Below, piece by piece: positions 15,396-20,121 of a DNA stretch of 20,121 nt. Under the pieces are notes generated by a model. The model saw nothing but the letters and a program-made list of their open reading frames with translations. It was not told the DNA's origin and searched no databases. This DNA comes from Rhizobiaceae bacterium (GTDB lineage: Bacteria > Pseudomonadota > Alphaproteobacteria > Rhizobiales > Rhizobiaceae). Numbering within the stretch: position 1 is the first letter of the stretch; each line of letters opens with the position of its first letter. Where the stretch lies: positions 1 to 20,121 of the forward strand of contig JAKISV010000031.1 in assembly GCA_021648425.1 (NCBI GenBank), written 5' to 3'. Both the position numbers and the translations under genes were made by a program.

Positions 15396-16361
15396 TTATT
15401 GCAGCTTTATTGTGGTTGTTTTGCCAGAAGATGAAAGCGGATGATTATCTTCGACCAATTGGCGCAGCCGGTCTTCCAGAATGTGGGTATATATCTGCGT
15501 TGTGGAAATATCCGAATGGCCAAGTAATATCTGCACAGACCGCAAGTCGGCACCGTTTTGTAACAAATGGCTGGCAAAAGCGTGGCGCAATATATGTGGA
15601 GAAACCCGTTTTGCCGGTATTGCGGCTTTTTGCGCCAGTGTTTTCAAATCCCGGGCAAATGCCTGCCTTGTCAAATGGCCACTACTTGAAGATGCCGGAA
15701 ACAGCCAGGGGCTTCGTTTTATTTCTGTACCGGATTTTTTTGAGCGGGAAAGTTCAACAAATGTTTTCATCGCAGTGATGGATTTTTGTGACAACGGGAC
15801 CATTCTGTCCTTTGACCCCTTACCGGTTACCATCATGAATCTGGAACTCGGGTTGGCACATTCAATGGGAAGGCTTATCAATTCGCTCACCCGTAATCCG
15901 GTGGCATATAACAATTCCAGCAGCACATGAATTCGCACTGCGCGATAATGTCCAGCATAAGTTTGATTGGTTTGATGGGAATCACGTTCAGCAATGGCCA
16001 GCATATTTGCAACTTCTTCGACTGAAAGAGTTTTGGGCAGAGGACGTGTTTTGCGAGGACTTTCGATGGAACCGGCGGGATTGTCGGAGCGTATTGCCTC
16101 AGCATAGAGGAACTTATAAAATTGCCTGATTGTTGAGAGGTGCCGGGCCTGGGTGGAGGAAGCGACGCTCTTTTTGGCCAGAAATTGCAGATAGGATCGA
16201 ATATCTGTGGTGGTTGCTGCCAGGAGGTTGGAATTATTATCCATCAGATGGTTTTGGTAATTATCGAGGTCGCGTTGATAAGATTGCAACGTATTTTGCG
16301 CGGCACCGCGTTCCGCACTATGCATTTCCAGGAAAGATTCAATCAGATGGTTTTGGATCAA
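15396..16361 (-). CDS. xerD: Tyrosine recombinase XerD
   Basis: A 321-residue tyrosine recombinase. The N-terminal SAM-like domain (residues 1-100) ends in a linker, RKTRPLPKTLSVEEV. The catalytic set is complete: R157 (ATGLRVSEL), K181 (TGKGSKDR), H256-x-x-R259 (SPHILRHAFASHLL), H282 (LLGHSDISTTQ) and nucleophile Y291 (IYTH). With XerC it acts at the dif site to resolve chromosome dimers. The pairing with accA downstream and aroK/aroB divergent upstream is the housekeeping xerD location I associate with Hyphomicrobiales, which argues against a phage or integron integrase. A small membrane protein gene starts the same strand 35 nt upstream. Confidence 0.95.
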   Translation of the reverse strand: MIQNHLIESFLEMHSAERGAAQNTLQSYQRDLDNYQNHLMDNNSNLLAATTTDIRSYLQFLAKKSVASSTQARHLSTIRQFYKFLYAEAIRSDNPAGSIESPRKTRPLPKTLSVEEVANMLAIAERDSHQTNQTYAGHYRAVRIHVLLELLYATGLRVSELISLPIECANPSSRFMMVTGKGSKDRMVPLSQKSITAMKTFVELSRSKKSGTEIKRSPWLFPASSSSGHLTRQAFARDLKTLAQKAAIPAKRVSPHILRHAFASHLLQNGADLRSVQILLGHSDISTTQIYTHILEDRLRQLVEDNHPLSSSGKTTTIKLQ

Positions 16362-16396
16362 AACTCGTTTTCTTTCTGCAAAAACGAACTATGGAT

Positions 16397-16540
16397 TTAC
16401 GGGTTGATTTTTTTTGCCGGGATTTTCACCGTCATATCACGCGGGTTTGGTTCAACAAAAGTGGCAAGGGCAAACATTGCTCCATAGACAAGCCCGGCCA
16501 GAATGCCACAAATAACCAAGAATCGTATTAAGCTGGGCAT
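16397..16540 (-). CDS. Small single-pass membrane protein next to xerD
   Basis: A 47-residue ORF starting with ATG at 16540. It begins MPSLIRFLVICGILAGLVYG, one transmembrane helix, and ends with the soluble tail FVEPNPRDMTVKIPAKKINP. I recognise this architecture (a helix, then VEPxPRDMTVKIP) from small proteins encoded beside xerD in rhizobia; this is memory rather than a search. Function is unknown. It ends 35 nt before xerD and starts divergent from aroK across 153 nt, so it probably shares a promoter region and transcript with xerD. AGGAACTG about 9 nt upstream, on the minus strand, is a reasonable ribosome site. Confidence 0.75.
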   Translation of the reverse strand: MPSLIRFLVICGILAGLVYGAMFALATFVEPNPRDMTVKIPAKKINP

Positions 16541-16612
16541 CAACAGTTCCTGTTATACATTTGTTATCTGTGAATATCTGGAACAGCCGCACAAATCAAA
16601 TGCAAGTTTTTT

Positions 16613-16665
16613 TTGGCAAGATTGGTGCCCGGTTAATACAAATATGCAATAGTGATTAATTAACC
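16613..16665 (+). promoter_or_regulatory. Candidate aroK promoter and inverted repeat
   Basis: TTGGCA (16613-16618) and TACAAA (16637-16642), 18 nt apart, are a weak candidate promoter for the aroK operon. A perfect 7-bp inverted repeat, GGTTAAT (16631-16637) and ATTAACC (16659-16665), overlaps the -10 region and could be an operator. Both are found by eye. The 153-nt divergent region 16541-16693 holds nothing else I can identify. Confidence 0.25.
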
Positions 16666-16693
16666 TCGAATAGTTTCTAATTTGAAAATAGTC

Positions 16694-17272
16694 ATGCCGC
16701 AAAATGAAAAAATGCATTCAGCTGGATTAGTCGATGGGCTGGAGGGGAAATCGATTGTTCTGGTGGGGATGATGGGTTGTGGAAAAACCGCTATTGGCAG
16801 AATTGTTGCCAGTCAGTTGGGGCTGCAGTTCTATGATGCGGATGAGGAAATTGAGGTGGCCGCAGGCATGAAAGTGGCTGAGTATTTTTCTACTTATGGC
16901 GAGGAGGAATTTCGCATAGGGGAGCGAAAGGTTATTGCGCGGTTGCTTAATGATAATCAGTGCGTGCTGGCCCTGGGCGGGGGCGCATTTTTGTCCCAGG
17001 AAACCCGCAAATGTGTTTCTCAAAACGCGCTGTCGGTTTGGCTGCGGGCTGATCTGGATATTCTTTTTTCCCGTGTCATGCGACGTCCGGGCAAAAGACC
17101 TTTGTTGAATACCGCAGATCCCAAAAAAACACTGGCTGAATTGTTGAAAAACCGCGAATCTTTCTACGGCAAGGCAGATATTATTGTTGATACTTCCAAT
17201 ACGTCTAAAAACGTGACCCGCGACTGGGTGATTGCCGCTATTTCGAAATATTTGGGGGCTGAGAAAAACTAA
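16694..17272 (+). CDS. aroK: Shikimate kinase
   Basis: A 192-residue shikimate kinase, which phosphorylates shikimate with ATP in the aromatic amino-acid pathway. The Walker A motif is GMMGCGKT, near residue 25. The shikimate-binding elements DADEEIE, EFRIGERKV and GGGAF, and the LID element KRPLL, are all present. The start is uncertain: the frame opens at TTG (16682), ATG (16694) is chosen as the first ATG, and another ATG at 16712 is possible; none has a clear ribosome site. The N-terminal 20 residues before the kinase core are a common extension in Alphaproteobacteria. The aroB start lies 1 nt after its stop, so both belong to one operon and to consecutive parts of the same pathway. Confidence 0.93.
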   Translation: MPQNEKMHSAGLVDGLEGKSIVLVGMMGCGKTAIGRIVASQLGLQFYDADEEIEVAAGMKVAEYFSTYGEEEFRIGERKVIARLLNDNQCVLALGGGAFLSQETRKCVSQNALSVWLRADLDILFSRVMRRPGKRPLLNTADPKKTLAELLKNRESFYGKADIIVDTSNTSKNVTRDWVIAAISKYLGAEKN

Positions 17273-17273
17273 G

Positions 17274-18389
17274 ATGACCAGAATATCCTATACTACTGTC
17301 AATGTTGAACTGGGGGAGAAATCCTATCCTATTCATATTGGTGAAAATCTACTGGAAAATGCCGGGGAATTTATCGCTGAAAAATTACCCGTGTCCAGAT
17401 GTGTGATTATTACGGATGAAAATGTTGCCGGATTGCATTTGCAGACGCTGGAAAAAAGCCTGGATGAACAAAATATTGAATATGCGCTGATTGTTGTGAA
17501 ACCGGGAGAAGCATCAAAATCCTTTGAAGTTTTTGAAACTGTTGTCGGCAAAATTCTTGATACCCGTTTTGAGCGCGGGGATGCGGTGATTGGTTTTGGT
17601 GGCGGGGTGGTCGGTGATCTTGCCGGATTTGCTGCTGCCAGTGTGCGGCGGGGAATGAATTTTGTGCAAATTCCAACATCCCTGCTGGCACAGGTGGATT
17701 CTTCTGTCGGTGGAAAAACCGGCATTAATGCTCCCCAGGGCAAAAACCTGATTGGCGCATTTTTGCAACCGCGCCTGGTTATTGCTGATACCGGGTTATT
17801 AAAAACTCTGTCTGTGCGTGAGTTTCGCGCCGGATATGCTGAGATGGCCAAATATGGCTTGATCGACAAGCCCGATTTTTTTGAGCATCTGGAGCAAAAC
17901 TGGCAACGGGTGTTTGCTTTTGATGAAGAGTTAAGCGATGCGATTGCGATATCGTGCCAGGCAAAGGCGCGCATTGTGGCGTTAGATGAATTCGAGCAGG
18001 GCAAGCGCGCATTGCTAAATCTGGGGCATACTTTTGGCCATGCGCTGGAGGCGGCTACCGGTTTTGATGCCAGGCGATTGGTGCACGGGGAAGGCGTTGC
18101 CATCGGCATGGTTCTGGCGCACGAATTTTCCAACCGGATGAACCTTTGTGACGCGGACAGCGTTGTGCGGGTAAAAGAGCATTTGCAAAAGGTCGGTCTA
18201 CCCACCGCACTGGGTGACATACCCGGTGAATTACCCAATGCGGAGAAATTGCTTGAATTTATCAGCCAGGATAAAAAGGTGCTTAAGGGTGAACTTACTT
18301 TTATCCTTACAAAAGGCCTTGGAAAATCATATATTGCAAACAATGTTGCGGCTTCGCAGGTGCTGGCCTTTCTTGAGGAAAAACTATGA
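17274..18389 (+). CDS. aroB: 3-dehydroquinate synthase
   Basis: A 371-residue AroB, which converts DAHP to 3-dehydroquinate using NAD+ and a divalent metal. The NAD-binding loop is GFGGGVVGDLAGF (residues 107-119), followed by IPTSLLAQVDSSVGGKTGIN. By family analogy the metal ligands are E190 (AEMAKYG), H252 (NLGHTFGHALE) and H271 (VHGEGVAIGM). The ATG at 17274 is preferred to the upstream in-frame ATG at 17232 because it gives a normal N-terminus and a 1-nt gap to aroK. Its stop overlaps the next start as ATGA, which implies coupled translation with the CorC gene. Confidence 0.97.
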   Translation: MTRISYTTVNVELGEKSYPIHIGENLLENAGEFIAEKLPVSRCVIITDENVAGLHLQTLEKSLDEQNIEYALIVVKPGEASKSFEVFETVVGKILDTRFERGDAVIGFGGGVVGDLAGFAAASVRRGMNFVQIPTSLLAQVDSSVGGKTGINAPQGKNLIGAFLQPRLVIADTGLLKTLSVREFRAGYAEMAKYGLIDKPDFFEHLEQNWQRVFAFDEELSDAIAISCQAKARIVALDEFEQGKRALLNLGHTFGHALEAATGFDARRLVHGEGVAIGMVLAHEFSNRMNLCDADSVVRVKEHLQKVGLPTALGDIPGELPNAEKLLEFISQDKKVLKGELTFILTKGLGKSYIANNVAASQVLAFLEEKL

Positions 18390-19654
18390 CGACTACCTTG
18401 TGGATGCTGATTGCAATCATCATCATTCTGATTATTTTGTCGGGATTTTTTTCCGGCTCGGAAACTGCATTGACAGCAGCTTCGCGGGCACGAATGCATT
18501 CGTTGAAAAAATCGGGTGACACCCGTGCCACCCTTGTAACCCAACTGATCAATCACCGTGACCGTCTGATCAGCGCACTGTTGTTTGCCAATAATCTGGT
18601 GAATATTCTGGCCTCGGTACTGGCAACATCGTTGTTTATCAAACTGTTTGGTGAAGCCGGAATAATCTATGCCACCATTGTAATGACGCTGGTGGTAGTG
18701 ATTTTTGCTGAAGTACTGCCGAAGTTCTGGGCAATTTCCGATCCGGAAAAATTTTCCCTGGCCGTTGCTTCCCCACTTCGAATTGTTGTGGCGGTCATCT
18801 CGCCGCTTTCCAATTTTATAACCATGCTGGTTCGCGCGATATTGCGGCTGTTTGGCGTAAAATTCGGCGAAGGCAACCACCTGCTCAGCGCCCATGAAGA
18901 ATTGCGTGGAACGGTGGAGGTTCTTCATCAGGATGGCTCCGTCATCAAGGATGACCGCGATCGCCTCGGCGGTCTGCTGGATTTGAACGATATGGAAGTG
19001 TCGGATGTAATGATACATCGCACCAAGATGATTTCGATCAATGCTGACGATCCACCGGCAAAAATTGTCAAACAAATTCTGAACAGCCCCTATACAAGAC
19101 TGCCGGTCTGGCGTGATGAAAGCGAAAATATAATCGGGGTGGTTCATTCAAAGGATTTTCTGCGGGCGATTGCCGGCGGCTCTAAAAGCATTAATTCGCT
19201 TAATATTGTGAGCATCGCCAGCCAGCCGTGGTTTGTGCCGGAAAACACACCGCTGCAACACCAGTTGAATGCCTTCCTGCGCCGCAAAGCACATTTTGCC
19301 CTGGTGGTGGATGAATATGGCGAAGTGGAAGGGCTGGTAACGCTTGAAGATATTCTGGAAGAAATTGTCGGCCAGATTGCTGATGAACATGATGTGGATA
19401 TGCAGGGGGTTGAAACACAACCCGATGGTTCTGTGATTGTTGATGGCTCGATGCCGGTGCGCGATCTCAACCGGGCACTGGATTGGGAACTGCCCGATGA
19501 AGAGGCAACCACCGTTGCCGGGCTGGTTATTCATGAGGTGCAAATGATACCCGATGAAAAACAGGCATTTACATTTTACGGCAAACGGTTTGCCGTTGTG
19601 GGTCGTGAAAAGAACCGGATTACGCGTTTGAATATTCGTGATCTGGGTAGTTAG
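18386..19654 (+). CDS. CNNM/CorC (HlyC/CorC) family transporter with CBS domains
   Basis: A 422-residue membrane protein. Residues 1-160 form the DUF21/CNNM transmembrane domain, opening with LWMLIAIIIILIILSGFFSG, SETALTAASRARMH and further hydrophobic segments. A CBS pair occupies about residues 205-325 (VSDVMIHRTKMISI, then YTRLPVWRDESENIIGVVH and VDEYGEVEGLVTLEDILEEIVG). The CorC/HlyC domain follows (PDGSVIVDGSMPVRDLN, then TVAGLVIHEV, and ends NRITRLNIRDL). Relatives such as YfjD and CorC are implicated in magnesium or cobalt efflux. The name hemolysin in databases is historical. Its ATG overlaps the aroB stop (ATGA), so it is the third gene of that operon. Confidence 0.94.
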   Translation: MTTTLWMLIAIIIILIILSGFFSGSETALTAASRARMHSLKKSGDTRATLVTQLINHRDRLISALLFANNLVNILASVLATSLFIKLFGEAGIIYATIVMTLVVVIFAEVLPKFWAISDPEKFSLAVASPLRIVVAVISPLSNFITMLVRAILRLFGVKFGEGNHLLSAHEELRGTVEVLHQDGSVIKDDRDRLGGLLDLNDMEVSDVMIHRTKMISINADDPPAKIVKQILNSPYTRLPVWRDESENIIGVVHSKDFLRAIAGGSKSINSLNIVSIASQPWFVPENTPLQHQLNAFLRRKAHFALVVDEYGEVEGLVTLEDILEEIVGQIADEHDVDMQGVETQPDGSVIVDGSMPVRDLNRALDWELPDEEATTVAGLVIHEVQMIPDEKQAFTFYGKRFAVVGREKNRITRLNIRDLGS

Positions 19655-19703
19655 GGTATTGTTCTCGCTCACGGCTAATCCTTGCTGGGTGCTGCGCACC
19701 TCG

Positions 19704-19720
19704 CCCTGATGCTTTCAGGG
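19704..19720 (+). repeat. Short stem-loop downstream of the CorC-family gene
   Basis: CCCTGA (19704-19709) pairs perfectly with TCAGGG (19715-19720) around the loop TGCTT. It lies about 50 nt after the stop codon and could help end the operon, though no T-run follows. Confidence 0.4.
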
Positions 19721-19780
19721 AGCCTCGGCTAGGGCTAAAGCCTCACCCTCTGCGCCCCCTTCGTCATGCTCCGCACCCCA

Positions 19781-19816
19781 CTTCGTCATCCTCGGGCTTG
19801 CCCCGTGGATCCAGCG
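19781..19816 (+). repeat. 36-nt palindromic repeat, copy A
   Basis: The unit begins CTTCGTCATCCTC (19781-19793) and ends GGATCCAGCG (19807-19816). The centre folds as CCTCGGG / CCCGTGG around CTTGC, with one T:T mismatch. It resembles the short repeat CTTCGTCATCCTC-x-GGATCCA found scattered in alphaproteobacterial genomes, as I recall. A second copy lies inverted 60 nt away. Confidence 0.7.
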
Positions 19817-19876
19817 TTACAATGTGGCGAAGCCGAAGCCTCCTTTTTAATCAGATTGAGCCTTCGGCACATGTTG

Positions 19877-19912
19877 CGCTGGATCCTCTGATCAAGTCAG
19901 AGGATGACGAAG
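19877..19912 (-). repeat. 36-nt palindromic repeat, copy B (inverted)
   Basis: Read on the minus strand, the copy has the same head CTTCGTCATCCTC and the same tail GGATCCAGCG as copy A. Its internal stem is CCTCTGA / TCAGAGG around CTTGA, with all seven pairs intact. Two of the inner pairs differ from copy A on both sides, so pairing is preserved. Together the two copies could also form one long hairpin across the 60-nt spacer. Confidence 0.7.
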
Positions 19913-20006
19913 GGTGGGTTTGAAGATGATAGATAGTATATGCACACACTCCCACCCTCACTCGATGCATTCCAGCATCAGCGTCATACCTATAAAGTGC
20001 AAACTT

Positions 20007-20070
20007 GCGGGGCTTTCCATAAAAACCTAACGCAGTATTGCTGCAATGCGGCTTTTATCAAAAGCCCCGC
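20007..20070. repeat. 10-bp inverted repeat around a small internal palindrome
   Basis: GCGGGGCTTT (20007-20016) and AAAGCCCCGC (20061-20070) are perfect complements 44 nt apart. Inside lies ATTGC-T-GCAAT (about 20037-20047). The right arm lies in the last codons of the partial minus-strand gene, so the transcript of that gene could fold here; a weak terminator is possible, without a T-run. Confidence 0.5.
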
Positions 20071-20119
20071 GCAGAGATTTTTGGTCTGGTTCCGAAGTAA
20101 GCCCACAGTAACGAGGCCC
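20027..20119 (-). CDS. C-terminal fragment of an unidentified protein, leaving the window
   Basis: Read on the minus strand, this frame enters from the right edge and gives 30 residues before TAG: it begins GPRYCGLTSEPDQKSLRG and ends SRIAAILR. The charged, balanced composition looks like real protein. The competing frame, open further left, is rich in Cys, Trp and Gln and looks less natural. I do not recognise the family. It would converge with the CorC gene across the repeat-rich region. Only the fragment is visible, so a chance frame remains possible. Confidence 0.4.
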   Translation of the reverse strand, partial: GPRYCGLTSEPDQKSLRGAFDKSRIAAILR

Positions 20120-20121
20120 TT

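Larger units (their letters stand above)
19655..20026. other. Non-coding, repeat-rich intergenic region
   Basis: I see no gene in these 372 nt. The left part contains short hairpins: GGTGC-TGC-GCACC near 19688-19700 and CCCTGA-TGCTT-TCAGGG (19704-19720). The middle holds the inverted 36-nt repeats listed separately, plus a partial head CTTCGTCATGCTC at 19759-19771. The right part contains a 10-bp arm of a longer inverted repeat. No T-run follows the CCCTGA hairpin, so it is not a clear terminator for the aroKB-corC operon. Confidence 0.7.

Noticed and set aside
15396..16361. A phage or integron integrase
   Set aside because: The tyrosine recombinase sits in a housekeeping context and matches XerD throughout; no att sites or phage genes are near.
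17333..19147. A 604-codon open frame on the minus strand
   Set aside because: It lies antisense to aroB and the CorC gene; the low-complexity Arg/Ser/Cys-rich product is a shadow of their codon use.
19655..19780. An intrinsic terminator of the aroKB-corC operon
   Set aside because: Hairpins are present but none is followed by a T-run.
19781..19912. A CRISPR array
   Set aside because: Only two full units, inverted rather than direct, with no regular spacers.

Overview
The window looks like chromosomal DNA from an alphaproteobacterium, most likely a Hyphomicrobiales (Rhizobiales)-type genome of moderate, slightly AT-leaning composition. This rests on gene families and order. The minus-strand sets comF-grxC-nitrilase-DUF1178, ppiC-argJ-mutT (divergent from secA) and small membrane protein-xerD-accA (divergent from aroK-aroB-corC) are arrangements I associate with that group. 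No database search was run, so this placement is recognition, not proof. Most of the window is core housekeeping DNA. I found no CRISPR array, insertion sequence or phage gene.

Layout. 1-1761: the 3' end of an ABC-2 type permease (+) converges on a cytochrome P450 (-). The P450 start lies 17 nt downstream of a tRNA-Arg(CCT) gene on the same strand. 1762-4770: a UDP-glucose 6-dehydrogenase (ugd) and an M48 metallopeptidase lipoprotein (both +), separated by 183 nt with short palindromes. 4779-7178 (-): comF, grxC, a nitrilase-family amidase and a DUF1178 protein, tightly packed. 7239-8117 (+): a methyltransferase-like protein with a degenerate SAM-binding loop. 8150-11331 (-): ppiC, argJ, mutT, a small unknown membrane protein, and a 50-residue Flp/Tad pilin. 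11533-14279 (+): secA, preceded by a possible 24-codon upstream ORF whose stop overlaps the secA start. 14305-16540 (-): a 47-residue membrane protein, xerD and accA. 16694-19654 (+): aroK, aroB and a CNNM/CorC transporter, all but fused. 19655-20026: non-coding DNA with an inverted pair of 36-nt repeats. 20027-20119: the probable 3' end of a minus-strand gene leaving the window.

How the genes fit together. aroK and aroB supply two steps of the shikimate pathway, argJ one or two steps of arginine synthesis, accA part of the acetyl-CoA carboxylase, and ugd the UDP-glucuronate used for surface polysaccharides. SecA, the parvulin-type isomerase and the M48 lipoprotein all serve protein export or envelope quality control. 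GrxC, the deaminated-glutathione-amidase-like nitrilase and MutT form a thiol and oxidative-damage housekeeping group. XerD resolves chromosome dimers.

The points most worth a second look are the possible secA leader ORF with alternative RNA pairings, the covarying inverted repeat near the right end, the tRNA/P450 junction, the degenerate methyltransferase motif, and a terminator-like hairpin inside the pilin coding sequence. No clear new multi-gene system is visible; these are small-scale signals.
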